A stretch of 64,000 bases of DNA from Spirodela intermedia (taxonomy: Eukaryota > Streptophyta > Magnoliopsida > Alismatales > Araceae). The position numbers and the translations under genes were made by a program. Positions within the stretch are counted from its first letter, which is position 1. Each line of letters starts with the position of its first letter. The DNA is taken from contig LR746271.1 of the NCBI GenBank assembly GCA_902729315.2, forward strand, positions 2,440,001 to 2,504,000. The letters run 5' to 3'. Positions 23,722 to 36,627 of this stretch are shown here, piece after piece. The notes beneath the pieces are model-generated. The model ran no database searches. It was not told the DNA's origin and saw only the letters and a list, made by a program, of their open reading frames with translations.

Positions 23722-26700
23722 TAGTCATTTAATAAATACTTGTTAAAAATTTAAGTTTTAATTTTTTTTCTTATGATAATCTGAAAATGTGGATAGTTCA
23801 AGTTATTGGTGCTAACAGATGGGTGATAATGGGGGATGTATGATGTTGGAGTGTAGCTCTCTATGTAGTGGTGCTGGAGGTAGGATAAGGCGATAGGTAG
23901 TGAACAACTGCGATCAAATGCAGCAGTGATAGTCAATGCAATGCCTTGTAAGTGATAGTCTATATTGATGTTATGTTATGTGGCTGGTGAGATGAAAGCA
24001 ATTGATAATAATATTCTGTGGGAGGCGACTATGTCAGTGCTACATACGTTTGGTAGATTGCAGCAGCAAAAAGCAATAATGAAAGAAGTGAGAGTAGATG
24101 GTAAGTGATGTTAAGGGATGAAGTCAGTGGTGGGTTGTAGTGGTTTGTATGCAACAGAGGTGTTAGTGCTGGTGATGACATAATGGTGGTATTAGTGGAT
24201 GGTAATGATGGTGCAGCAATTATGACGATGAGTGGTGGTAGATGAGGACTACAGGAAAACAAGTATTGAGTGTAGCTGGTGGTGGTGAAAGTGAGTGAGA
24301 TAGCTGGTGGTATTAGTGATGTTGTGTTCATGTTGGTGAGTGATAGCTAAGGCCATGGGCAACTGTGGTAGAAAGTGATGAGTAGTGTTGGTCTTGGGCC
24401 GTGATGGTCGTAAATGTCGGCGGGACAATGACTGGGATGATTCTGGATGTGTTATGTAACTTTTCATCCCTTCGATTTTATATAGTGAGAAGTATGCTCC
24501 CTAGTTGTGTACTTCCTTCACAGCCTCCGGTACAGGCGTTCCCCTTGATACTTGTCTTTTTTGTTTACATATGCAAGCCATTAGAGAGTAAGGTGTACAA
24601 GAACTCGTCCCCGACAATCATTCAAAGCAACCATTCTGTGGTGTTGCTTCAAACTTGGTTTAAATTAGAAACACAATCTTTTATTGAAATCGAGTCCACT
24701 GGGCATCATTTCAACCTTAATTTGTTTACTTAATATCTGAGGCGAATGTATGTCTACTCGGTCTACTCTAGGGTCTCTAAGCCATCCTTATTATCTCTAG
24801 AGGTTTAGTGGACGGGTGTTTGTTTGACAATAGACATAAATTCTGAACCAACTGACCTCAGAATTTGGACACCAGCTTATATGCTCCGTCTCTGGGATTT
24901 TATGTGTCTGAACTACAGAGAATAGACGCTTCTTTTTCTATTTATATCTTCCTTACTCTTGTTACCCTTCTTTACTTTGATATACTTTTGTGACATTGTT
25001 TTTATTTTCTTTAACTCTTCAACGAAAAGTGAAAGCACGAAAATTGGACCTACTTTAGAGCCAGTGCTTCATGTAAAATAACAAAATAGCGCTGCTTCTT
25101 CATTTGCTACAGATCCAATGTTGGAAAGGGTTGGTTGCTACTCACTCATTTTTCCTTGAAGCTTATTTCTCCAATTGAGAGGTGTAGACAGCTTTATTGC
25201 TCCTAAGTGGGAGGGAGGGAATATCTTTAAATGATAAATATGAGCACTAGCTCATTTCTCTAATTGCGAAGTGTAGACAGCTTTATCACTCTTGGGTGGG
25301 AGGGAGGGAATATCTTTAAATGATAAATATGAACATTTGATCATTCTATCATTCTATCATTATCATCATCAAAGTTATTAGCTCAATATTTTTGGGTCTG
25401 TCCTGATCATCTGAGAATATGGCAGTGGCTGGTTGGCAGTTTTGACATATTTTGTCACAGAAAAATATTCAATCAGTGCATACATTTCCACTGGAATTTG
25501 ATGGTGAAATTCAGAAATGCTTTCTTTGCTAGATGGTTCTGGTTGGAAGGATGGTTGTCAGCTGAGGCTCCACTATTAACCACATAATCATTATTTCCAT
25601 TCAATGTTATTGTCTTCCACTAAAAATTGAAGGGTACTATATTTAGTATTTTTGTTATGAATTGGGATAATAGCTCATGCTTTCCCCAGCACCCGTACTG
25701 AAAATAGTCTTGAAAAAATTATGTTTTCTAATGAAAGCTTCTTTATATAGCAAATTAAAACTTTTAGACAGTCGGTTTTTTTTGAGGATCCTACTTATAA
25801 TTTTTGGGAAAGAGCATTGGTTCCATTCTCAAATCCCACATGGGAGGGTTTCAAAATCATCTGTTTTTTTGGACTTAGTTTTTTCCTTTTCCAAGCTATA
25901 TCTCTCTGAAAATGGTGCAAAGGAGTAAAATGAGTGCGTAGTCTATGTTTGGAAACATGTTGTTATCCACCTCTTGTGATTGAACGGCCTAAACTTTGTT
26001 TCATAGTATTGTGAAGTACCTATGTTTTTTATCCTGCTTTATCCAATGCACCTGAATGTCTATTTCATGCATCTTATGCGATTACACTTTAGGAGAAAGA
26101 TTTATGATGAGTACAATGATGAAGAGATAGAGCTGACGAAGGAAGAGAGAAGACTAATTGGCAGAATATTGAAGGGAAAAACTCCTCATGCTGATGTTGA
26201 TCCATATGCGGTTTGTAAAGCTTATATTTTGCTTCATATATAATCCATGTCCTTTTAAAATTCTTATCACATATCTTCAATATCATTTATGGAAAAATGT
26301 TATGTGAACTGACGTCACTTTTTATGATTTCATTTTCTTGCAGCCCTATGTCGATTGGTTCGAATGGGAAGAAAAGGGGATGCCACTGTCAGGTGCTCCT
26401 GAGCCGAAGAGACGATTTATACCTTCTAAATGGGAGCATAAAAAGGTAACTTGTTAATATTTTCAATGATTTGCTTCTGGATGCAGACAACTCATTGAAG
26501 TCTCATTTCGTTGGACAGTGATCTATTTTGTGTGACACAATGCATCAGCTATTCATGTGCGGTTGATAAAAGAAAGTGATAAATAATACGTGACATGATA
26601 CATTACCCATTCTTCATTCTTGCATGATATGAGAAAGTGATCCGTTATATGTAACGCGGTGCATTGGTTACTCATGCATGTGCGACATGGTGGATTTTGC

Positions 26701-29700
26701 TTTCATGTGCCACATTGTTACAGGTAATGTGTTTCGCCATGTTAGGGTTCTCTCTAAAACCCTCCTGTGCTCCTGCTGACCAGGTGATCCAAGGTGATCA
26801 CCCTATGCTCAGGTGATCCAGTTGCGCACTGTGTTGGGCTGCTTGCCTTGGTGGGTAGATGCCCTGTGTGTCTTGGTCCCATTTTTTTCGTAGCCAAGCC
26901 CAGTAGATGCCTTAAATATGGTTCTGATGATGTTACTTCACATGAATACGAGTTGTACTGTATATGTTGTTTCTTAAATTAGTAAGGCCTTTCATTTCAT
27001 CCTAGGATTTTTCCTAAATGCAGAGAACTACGAAACCATCCCTTGCTTTGTGGTGTTCACTTGGGAGATGTAATGCATGATATTGATATCACATAAATGT
27101 ACAGTGCTCTCATATCCTATGTTCACTTCTGTCACCGCTACTTGATTATTTTAGAGCAATGACATCCACGACCTAGGTACATTGCGACTTTTAATAGAAT
27201 GTAGAGTTTGTATTGTTATTCTTACTTTACGACCTATAATGGCTCTGATCACTTTCATAATTAATCAACAAGGATAATGCTTTCTTGCTCAAAAATATAA
27301 ATCTGACTACGTCGTTTGTCTTACTGTATAAAATATTCGTGGAACATGTCTCATTGACAGGAAATTGATACCTTTCCTACCTTTCTCCTACATCAACTCT
27401 CATGTTGTCCCATTATCGTAAAATTTTCCATTCTCTCGAAAATATAATTAATCAACAAGAATCATGCTTTCTTGCTCAAAAATGTAAATCTGACTACTTC
27501 GTTGTCTTACTCCATGAAATATTCGTGGAACGTCTTATTGACAGGAAATTGATATCTTTCCTACCATTCTCCTAAAACTCTCATGTTGTCCAATTGTCGT
27601 AAAATTGTCCATTGTCTCCTAAAAAATATACAGTAGATATAATTGTTTAAACTTACTGGTATCACAATTTCATGAATGGAAGAAGAACAGTGTGAACGAC
27701 CTTTGCTCATGGCACTGTTTGGTGGATTTCGATGTTTCATTTTAGGTTGTGAAATATGTTAGAGCCATACGGAAGGGATTGATCAAGTTCGAGAAGCAAA
27801 AGGAGAAACCACGCTTCTATATGCTATGGGGAGATGATTCTAGTTCTGCTGAGAATACACGACATGGATTAAGCTATATTCCTGCACCAAAACCGAAATT
27901 ACCAGGTGACTTCTTCAAGGTTCTTGTTATTTGAAGTACAATAAATGGAAAAGGCAAAAAATGTAAAGTTCTTAGAATCTTGTGTCTGCCATATGTTAGC
28001 TGTTTGGTTCTTTCCTGATATTTTTTTTGTTATTCCTCTGCAGAAACTAGCATGTTTTCTCATTGTGCTCTTTTTCTATAATGAAATGTTTGCCACCTCT
28101 ATTACTTCGTTTCCATTGACAATACTTCATGTATTCTGCTATAACAGTTTTATCATTTTTATGATACTCAAGTTCTCGCTCTATGCTCCAATCGTTTTTT
28201 CTCCCCTTATTTTAAACTGAAGTCAGCTGAAGGCTAGTTTAAGAGGCAAAGGAAAATCTTCCGCAATTTGGTGCTTGGAGTATTTATAGTCTGATATTGT
28301 TTTGATGCCCAGGTCATGACGAGTCATATAATCCATCCGTGGAGTATATTCCAACACAGGAAGAGATTAATTCTTACCAGCTAATGTATGACGAAGATCG
28401 ACCTAAATTCATTCCTAGAAGGTATTTTTACATGGTTTAAATTACTTAATTGTGGGTGCATTTCTTATTTGAAACCTACAACTGAAATTCTTTGGATTCA
28501 TCTGATTGTGCTGCAGGTTTGAGTCCCTTCGAAATGTTCCTGCCTATGAGAGTGCTATCAGAGATGCATTTGAACGCTCGTTAGACTTATATCTGTGCCC
28601 AAGAACAAGAAAGAAACGTGTAAGTGGTTGCAACTCAAGAATCTCCTTTGGGTTTATGTTGACGATTCTTTGAATATAATTTTTTTTTTCCTAAGAAAAA
28701 ACCTGGTTCATACTTTCTTTTTTATCTTCTTCAGATTAATATTGACCCTGAGTCACTTAAGCCAAAACTTCCAAGTCGGAAAGATCTAAAGCCTTACCCC
28801 TCATTATGTTATCTTGAGTACAAAGGCCATAGAGGTTCTGTAAAGTCCATTTCTGTCCAAATAACAGGGCAGTGGATTGCTTCAGGTGCTCCTATCATCA
28901 TCCTTACTCGATTCCAATTTTTTTCTCTTTCATTTTGTAGATGCCTATCTCTATTTTCCAGTCGATACTTAATTTTCACTAGATGGATTTTTCCTCATGT
29001 TCAATTGCTACTATCCAACAATCTTCTGGAAACTCTTAACCGTGAATCATGATCTTTGAAGGCTCAACTGATGGAACAGTTCGTGTCTGGGATGTTGAAA
29101 CTGGTCGATGTTTGAAAGTCTGGGAGTTTGGTGAATCTATCCAGCACGTTGCTTGGAATCCTTTGCCTGATCTTCCTCTTCTAGCTGTTTCTGTGTACGA
29201 CTTTGTGCTGATCCACGTTATTATTTCACGTTCAACTGTAGAAAATTTTAAGGTAAGTGGCATCTTTTTTTAGGGGCCAAGATGTAGTTTTGTTGGATAC
29301 GGGTCTTGGCAATGCAGAGGAGCAATTTAGAGCAAAAGAACTGCTCCATGTTGAGGAAGATGATGCTGGTCAGTGTTAGTTGTGCTGAGTATTTTTATTA
29401 ATGGTTCTCCGTTGACAGTGTCTTCATACTTCCACGCAGAAGGTGACACCAAACCTTTGGTTCGATGGTTACGACATGACAAGCTTGATGCCATCAGACT
29501 GGAACACTCCAAGGTAATGCTGAACATTTTCTGCTCATTCTGAGGTTGGAGATTAATATGTTGATACATTCTTCTCTCTGCATTCTATTTATCAAGCTTT
29601 TTCTGTCATGTAGGCTGTCTCGTCTGTTGAATGGCATTTTAAAGGAGACTACTTCATTACGGTTGCTCCTAGTGATATCCTTGTGACTTATTTCATGGGC

Positions 29701-32700
29701 ACAGTAGGCCATAATATTCCTCATTGTGAATAATCCTTCCTTTTTTAATAGATGTGCATTTATTTGCAGTCAGTCTTTGTGAACTGGTAGTTTTCTTTTT
29801 AAGATCGGTGAAGGCGATTTAGATTTACACTTCAATTTTTTTATCATTGATTGTGTGCTTTACGAAGACAGGCTTATTATGTGTATTCTATGTAAGCGAT
29901 TTTTTTTGGATCATGGTCCTTTTGTAAAGTTAAATTTTGCCACTATTTTTGGTCTATGACTTGCATTCCATTTGATGACTAGATAGCAAAAGAGCCATCT
30001 AAATACCGATTTATCTAACCTCACTACGTAATGGACATAAGACCATTCAACAAGCACATATCTTCAATTTTTTCTGCAATCTGATTTAATTCATAGAAAC
30101 ATCTGCTTTTTTTTTCTCAAGATTAGAAAACCCTTGAGGTACTAAAGGTTGTGGGTTGGCCTACTCTGACATGTACTGCGTCATGCTATTTTCTCGTAGC
30201 CCAGTTGGCCATGCAGTCCACCTGTTATTCAAAATCCCATTTTCCTAATTACTGGTAAAGCAGTACACTCACTTCAATTGTGTTGTCGAGATGTACTTAA
30301 TAACCTGTATACCTTACATGTTTACATATATGTCCTCATGTACCTTTCATTTCGTGTTACATCAGTATGTCCAGAACCTTCTAGGGATCTGGTATAAATA
30401 CTGGATCCTGCTCTCCTTGTAAACTGTTTTTGATCAATAAAGTTTGAGTTCTTCTTCCACGAGTGCTGGGTGCCTATCGGAGCTCCAGACCGTGTGTTAT
30501 ATCGACTACAAATTGAAAATAATGGGCTAATTCTTCAGAATAGAAATATATTATATTTTTGGGCTTCTGACCACTAAGTTTTGCAATTTTCGGGCCTAAT
30601 TTTATTGCTATTTGAGAAATCGTATTTTTTCCAACGTGTGCATTTGGGTATACTAATTCATTGACATTGCTAATGGGCCAGTTTTACTTTTAATCGGGAT
30701 TTGTATAATTCAGCTTGGTTGAGTGGCATATTCTTGAGATTATGCATGTTTGAGTTCCAGATGGTTGGCATGGTGTTTGGTAGCCGGGTTGCTTGTACTG
30801 ATGAGTTTCATTCGTATTTTTTTCATTTTATATTAATACAGTTTTTAGTTGTGACATAGGAATGAAGTTCTGATGAAGAGTTGCGAATGGGATTTAGTTG
30901 TTTTTTATGTACCTATGGGGATGATATCATTATAACTCTGTCAGAGATATGAGCCAGTTTCATCACCTTCCAGGAACAGGTTCAGACTTGAGGCATTAAG
31001 ATCTTAGTAGTTACATGAAAATTTTGGTCAAGCATTTCACATGTGGAACAATGGACATGAATGATAAGATTGGTGTAGGAGCCTAGGTTGATCAGGTCTG
31101 ATCCAAGTAATGTCCTATTTACGATAACATAAAAGTTTGATAAAATACATGAGAAAATATTTGAGAAATTTTGAACTGTACATAAACAAATATTTAATTA
31201 AAGGATCTCAATGTCACGGCGATCTTTGATTTTAATCCGTGTGCCAGTTGGCCGATTCATTGAACTTTGGCGGGATTAGTTAATCTCAGTGTTGAATGCA
31301 CATTAATGCGTTTTTTTGTGGATTTCCATCATGTAGAATGGTACTTTGCAGACGAAACCCTATTCGACTGAAAATGGCAGCTTCTTCCATTCTCTGTCTT
31401 GGAGTAATGGTTGGGATGCATTTAATTTTGGAAAGTAAACCGCAGAGTTGATTCTTAAGATAGTTTACACAATATAACGTACTACTTCATATGGAAAGGG
31501 TATGGAGAGTGGATGAAGAGCAGGTGTTGGGGTTTTGCGGTCTTCACAATCAGTACAAGACTCGTTATGCTTTACTTTAACGGAGCCTCAAACAGTTTGG
31601 AACATATCTTAATTTTGGATTATTCATTCAATCGGGTTAAATTTTAATTCTTTTATTGGTTTATAATTGCTAGACATATAAAGAGTTGCATTTTTCATTT
31701 TTTTGGGATATTCCTTGACCTACTTGTATACGTGAATCAAGAGCAATATTGATACACCGACTTTCCAAGAAGCTCACCTTTAATCCTCTCAAGAAGTTGC
31801 ATGGTCTGCCTGTATCATCTGTTTTCCACCCGTCACGTCGTATTTTATTCATTGCCACGAAGAAGAATGTTCGTGTTTATGATCTTTCGATGGAAAAGCC
31901 CAAGTTCATGAAGAAGCTAGAACCATCCATACGAGAAATTTCATCTGTTGCTGTTCATCCTGGAGGTTAGTTATTCTCACTTTCTTTTCCGCTCTTTTCA
32001 TTGTAGTTTCATTAATTGATAACAGAGTATGCTTCTGCTCTATAAGACAGTGAGTCATTTGGCTGTGGCATGCATTCCCAATCTATGCAGGTGACAATGT
32101 CATTGTGGGGAGCAAGGAAGGGAAATTGTGCTGGTTTGACATGGATTTGTCGTCCAAACCATACAAAACCCTGAGGTCTGTCATCTTGGACCAATTCTTG
32201 TATTTAATTATCATTTGTCTCATGTTTTTCAGAAATATTACGTTTTTGAACCTGTGGACTGTTTACATAATGACAACGTATGCTTCTGCCGATGTTTGGA
32301 CACCATATATGCTTCTGATGATGTCGATATTATTGGCGAAAATTAAAGGTCGCTTGTGAATATATTCTCAGATGCAAAAACGTATAAAGTCAAATGCTTT
32401 ATTGAACATTGAAGCTGGAATTTCATTGTTCTGTAAATATCGTGTTTCTGAGGCTAATCTTGTACTAGAATGGAAACTTTGCAGGGTTTTACCATAAGAA
32501 GGCACTGTATTGAGAGGCGTATTTATTTTCATATGCACTATAATTTGTTTCACAGCTAAAAATAGATCATCATCACCTTCGCTGACAACGTCACCAATAT
32601 CAGCATAATTAAGGGACAACAAGATTATGAAAGTTTGAATGTTTTTTTGGCTTATTTGTGCAAAATGTATGCTTAAGTTCAATTTCAGTGGGAGAAGGCT

Positions 32701-34191
32701 TATAAGAAGCCTTGGTAGGATCAGTTTATTGATAGAATACTATATTTTTGTTCATTGAACTGCTGGGCAACCATCAGACTATCTTTTTAAATTGAATTTT
32801 GGCGGATTGAACAGCATAGTAATCTGGAAATTTACAGGACTCTGATTTGCTGGAAAAAAAATGGCTCTACACTAATAAAAAATGTCGCCCTAATTTATGA
32901 GCTAATTCAGGAGCAAACCCGTTCATCCTGTGTCTCAAATAAGTGATGATGTGGATAATCGTTGTCTGACTGGCTATCAATGGCAAAAACAAATCGTGAT
33001 CCCATGAACATGGGAACTATTTGTGACACTTTAGGAGACACATGATCTTCCTGTTTGCCGATACATCACAAAGATAGCTAACATGAAATAGTCTGGTTGA
33101 TAGTGGATTGCTGATGATGCTGACGCTTGTACTTGTGTAGTAATGAATCAGTTGATGATTTTGCCTCATATCAGAACTTATTCTTGACAGACATGAAAAA
33201 CTCTCAGAAACAATTAAGCAGGCTGAATCTAGCGATCAATAATTGACCCAAAAACTATGAGTTATTTAACATGGATGGCGCCTTCAGTTTTCCTTCATAT
33301 TTAATAATTGAAGGTGTTTCTTGAAAACGTTTGCGATTTTTTTCTAATGGCTGGGGGTCTCGACTGTTGCCAACTGTCGTTGCCCATTGATTTTCGACCA
33401 GTGCTCTCAATATTGGTTAACGACATTCAGCTCCCATGTATCCTGCATATGTTCATACTTGTACAATGTGGAACCTGGCGATTGTAATCACAATTAATCC
33501 CCTAAAAGTTCTTGATAGCTCAAAATGGTTTCAGCTTTCGCCAGTTGATGCCTTTCTCTACGTTAAAGGTGTTGACTTGCGTATGACTGAGTGGCGGAAG
33601 ATGGGTTTCCCAATATGGGAGGAATCATGCGTGATTTGCAGGAGCATATAAATATTGGCTGGGCTAGCAAGTAATCTGACCTTGAAAAGTTAAAGCTCCA
33701 AGTTTGCTCTGTTCAAAGCCTGTCTGTTGGTCCCCTTGACAAATGTTTCCTAACTAGCAGGGCTAACTTGGGAATTGGTCTTTAGCTAACTGCAAGTAAT
33801 TTGCCTGATATTCATGCATTTTGTTGGATGATAAGTCTCCGTCATCTGTTGGTGTTCTCAATTGAACCAGTGATTCCCCAGTTTTCGCTGCTATCATATT
33901 TGGGATCTTCACACATGTTCTTCTGCATCTGTTGAATGATACTTTGCCGATGATTTGCAGGGCTCATCCGAAGGACATCACTAACGTGGCTTTCCATCGC
34001 TCATACCCCCTTTTTGCTTCATCCTCCGATGATTGCACTGCGTATGTCTTTCATGGGATGGTTTATTCAGATCTCAACCAGAACCCTCTCATTGTTCCTT
34101 TGGAAATTCTTCGGGGGCATGCAAGCTCAAATGGCCGAGGTGAGCCCAAACCATATCAATCTGATCTCTGACTGGTTTCCATTTCAACATG

Positions 34192-34230
<39 letters not shown>

Positions 34231-34846
34231 TGTGTGTGTATGCATATCATACTGTTTATATTATGCAGTTTGCCTCTTCCTTCGTTGAGCATTGTCATGC
34301 CATACATTAGAAAGCAAATGATGTTGTGGAGTATGGCCACGGAAATACAGGAATTCGGTAGAAAAATATATATACAAAATATTAATGGAGTTACATACCT
34401 TTTGTATTCATGCGAGTGGAGTTGTGGTCAAATATTTTGATTAGAAAACTTGTCAGGGATGCCGATCTGGTGTGATATATATTCTACTTGGTGCTGATCC
34501 ATTCCCCCCAAAGTTTGTTAATCTATCCTCTATGATTTGATGTCAATGGAAAAGTGATCATACTCGGACAATTTTAGGGTTTTTCTGGGCATCCAATCCT
34601 GTTTATTTAACCAGGTGCTCCAGAGAAACCCATCATCTCTACATTTATTATTATTATTGTTATTATTGTTATTATCTGTTCTTCAGCATCGCATCTGGTG
34701 TCTGGGATTCCATGAAATTTTATGTTGGATTCTTGACGAGGATTCGACTTCCTGATTCAGGCATCCTGGATTGCAAGTTCCACCCCAGACAGCCTTGGCT
34801 GTTCACTGCTGGCGCGGATTCTGTGATCAAGCTCTACTGCCACTGA
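21891..34846 (+). CDS. BOP1: Ribosome biogenesis protein BOP1 homolog (706 aa, 17 exons)
   Basis: Nucleolar WD-repeat protein of the PeBoW complex (Pescadillo-BOP1-WDR12), needed to mature the 27S/32S pre-rRNA and the 60S subunit. Exons: 21891-21965, 22058-22174, 22261-22499, 26093-26210, 26344-26445, 27746-27905, 28313-28421, 28517-28619, 28735-28885, 29062-29194, 29274-29368, 29440-29513, 29614-29674, 31732-31965, 32091-32175, 33961-34139, 34761-34846; 2121 nt, every phase fits. The N-terminus is Lys/Pro-rich, then acidic (Glu/Asp/Ser). The BOP1NT domain spans about residues 115-365 ([51 protein letters not shown]). WD repeats fill about 368-706, from [11 protein letters not shown] to the terminal [14 protein letters not shown]. 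Intron 13 (29675-31731) is AT-AC; the other introns are GT-AG. Introns 3, 5, 13 and 15 exceed 1 kb. A telo-box precedes the gene. Confidence 0.96.
23669..23719. repeat. (GA)n microsatellite
   Basis: About 25 GA units inside BOP1 intron 3. Confidence 0.95.
25160..25336. repeat. Tandem duplication, period 89 bp
   Basis: GTGTAGACAGCTTTAT occurs at 25182 and 25271, and both units end in GGGAGGGAGGGAATATCTTT. About 90% identical by eye. Within BOP1 intron 3. Confidence 0.85.
27257..27620. repeat. Tandem duplication, period about 186 bp
   Basis: TAATTAATCAACAAG begins near 27258 and 27444. Both units continue with TGCTTTCTTGCTCAAAAAT and CATTGACAGGAAATTGATA-like text. Within BOP1 intron 5. Confidence 0.85.
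29675..31731 (+). other. AT-AC (U12-type) intron 13 of BOP1
   Basis: The upstream exon ends CCTAGTG and the intron begins ATATCCTT, identical to the U12 AT-AC donor consensus. The 3' end reads TTCCTTGAC (31711-31719, matching branch consensus TTCCTTRAY), then CTACTTGTATAC, with AC as the last two bases and 13 nt after the branch A. Joining 29674 to 31732 gives ...[12 protein letters not shown]..., the expected BOP1 WD-repeat sequence, in frame. No GT donor at this point would preserve that sequence. Minor-spliceosome removal is therefore predicted. Confidence 0.9.
30140..30510 (+). mobile_element. Possible solo LTR (Copia-like) inside BOP1 intron 13
   Basis: The stretch has LTR promoter and terminator architecture: TATAAATA at 30393-30400, then CAATAAAG (AATAAA at 30436-30441) about 40 bp on, then a GC-richer tail with CTGGGTGCCTATCGGAGC. 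I could not fix the element ends or a target duplication, so boundaries are approximate. Confidence 0.35.
32176..33960 (+). other. BOP1 intron 15 (1.8 kb)
   Basis: Between CTGAG/GTCTGT and TTTGCAG/GGCTCATCC. No additional gene or clear repeat found. Confidence 0.85.
34193..34227. repeat. (AT)n microsatellite in BOP1 intron 16
   Basis: About 16 AT units followed by a short (TG)n. Confidence 0.9.
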
Positions 34847-35202
34847 TGATGATATGTTGTGGGGGGGGAGAGGAACAGCTTCCGGCTCTGCATGGTCTCT
34901 TGATGGGTGTGCCAACAGGTCCTATTCTGGGTAATTACCGAAGCAGGGCGATGATCCCTTCTTCTAAGGGATCTCCATTGGGTCTGCTTCCCAGGTTGGC
35001 CATTTGGCAAGAAGAGTTGGGGATCTCTCTCCTGCAGACGATTGTGGCCCAAAGTTTTGAGCTTGAATCCTTTTTGGGTCACACTCAGGTTGCCCGATCC
35101 TCTCAATTTATTGGGTTATATTTATTATTTCTTTTCTTCGTCTTGTAATTCTTGGAATTCGTTTCATGGACCGTTGACTTTAAATTTTAGGCTTCAGTTA
35201 GG

Positions 35203-35394
35203 CTATGTTATCCTTCGAGTATATATATATCTTTGAACCCGGGTATCTTTTGAACCGGTGACTGACTTCCTAAGGTTAAAAGTCAATCAAGATGCTGGTG
35301 GCTACGTTATCCTTCGAGTATATATATCTTTGAACCCGGGTGTCTTTGGACCGTTGACTGGCTTCTTAAGGCTAAAGGTCAATCAAGATGATGG
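35203..35394. repeat. Tandem duplication, period 98 bp
   Basis: GTTATCCTTCGAGTATATAT, TTTGAACCCGGGT, TTGACTGGCTTC and GTCAATCAAGATG recur at a 98-bp offset. Part of a third unit (GGACCGTTGACTTTAAA) precedes at about 35168. Confidence 0.85.
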
Positions 35395-36591
35395 CACCTG
35401 CGTCTGATCCGCATATGAGAGAGAGAGAGAGAGCCCTTCTGGACGGGGATCTGTTGAAGCTTGTACAACTCTCTTCCACGTTTGAAACATGATCAGTCCT
35501 GCGTCACCGAGAGACTCCGGAGGAACACGTCTAGCAGTGGATCCACAACGGTTGGTGAATATCAGCGTCATAAATTATATAATGCAGCATGTTGATCTCA
35601 CGTGCGAGGCGTGCTGTTACACGTGTCATGTTGTCCTCAACAGATGCGGCTTGGTAGCTCTTCATCTTTCGAATGGCCGAATGGGGTATCACTACTGCCC
35701 AGTCATCCTGGACCTACTCCGAGCCAACTCTCTCTCTCTCTCCCTATTTTGTATGACCTGTTAATAATTGACCCGTAAATGGAAAATTAAATCCGAGTTG
35801 GTTGGTAGTTGGCAATACTTATAGCCCATGAGAAATTTGTTATGTTTTCCTTTTCAGATTAGTATAATTTTCAAAATTAATTTTATGAATGACTCAAAAT
35901 CACTAATTGTTGTTGCGAATTTCTCTAACAATTGTTTGATTATTAAAAAATTAACCATGAGCTTAGCCCGGCATGTATGTCATTTATGAAGTAATTACAC
36001 ATGCTTTCTATTAGTGTGCATGTATATCAATTTTTAATTAATGCAGGAGATAACGATTTATTTTTTCATATTTTTTAAAAGATAGTTATGGGGTTATTAT
36101 TTCATATTTTTGAGGCAAAGAGGCTTTTCCTCAAGCGCATCATTATATTGGGGTTAACTTATACTTCCTGAAATTTAAAGGGCCTTTTTTGCAAAAGCGT
36201 ACCGAATTTTGCAGTGATTGTTGCGTATAGAGACGCACAAGGCCTTCGCACGTGCGTGGTGACACCCTGGGTAGTATAGGATAAGGTTATGAGCCAATGG
36301 ATGACGCGATGAATTATATGGATATATATTGTGATAATTCTCGAAACAGTGGAATATGATATTATCCTCCTCCCCGCCACCCACTGTGCCACGTGGATTA
36401 AAATAATGAATAATTTCTCAGAAGACGGTTATCGTCCTTGGACGAGAGGGGACCAGACCTGGAGCTGTAGGAGAGGGAAAACGGGATATTTTGTTTATTT
36501 AGTACGTGGGAAACGGACGAATTTATAATCTCAAGCTTTGGTCAGAATTTCATTTATTGCAAAAATGGAGAAATTGACTGGTTGCGAACGC

Positions 36592-36593
<2 letters not shown>

Positions 36594-36622
<29 letters not shown>
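36594..36622. repeat. (GA)n microsatellite
   Basis: About 14 GA units upstream of PP2C. Confidence 0.9.

Positions 36623-36627
<5 letters not shown>

Larger units (their letters stand above)
22500..26092 (+). other. BOP1 intron 3 (3.6 kb)
   Basis: Contains a (GA)n tract (about 23669-23719), a GTGGTGATGGT-rich low-complexity stretch (about 23,900-24,400) and an 89-bp-period tandem duplication (25160-25336). No second gene seen. Confidence 0.9.

Noticed and set aside
24029-24331. 100-codon minus-strand open frame in BOP1 intron 3
   Set aside because: Low-complexity GTGGTGATGG-type sequence with Ser/Thr/Pro-biased translation; not protein-like.
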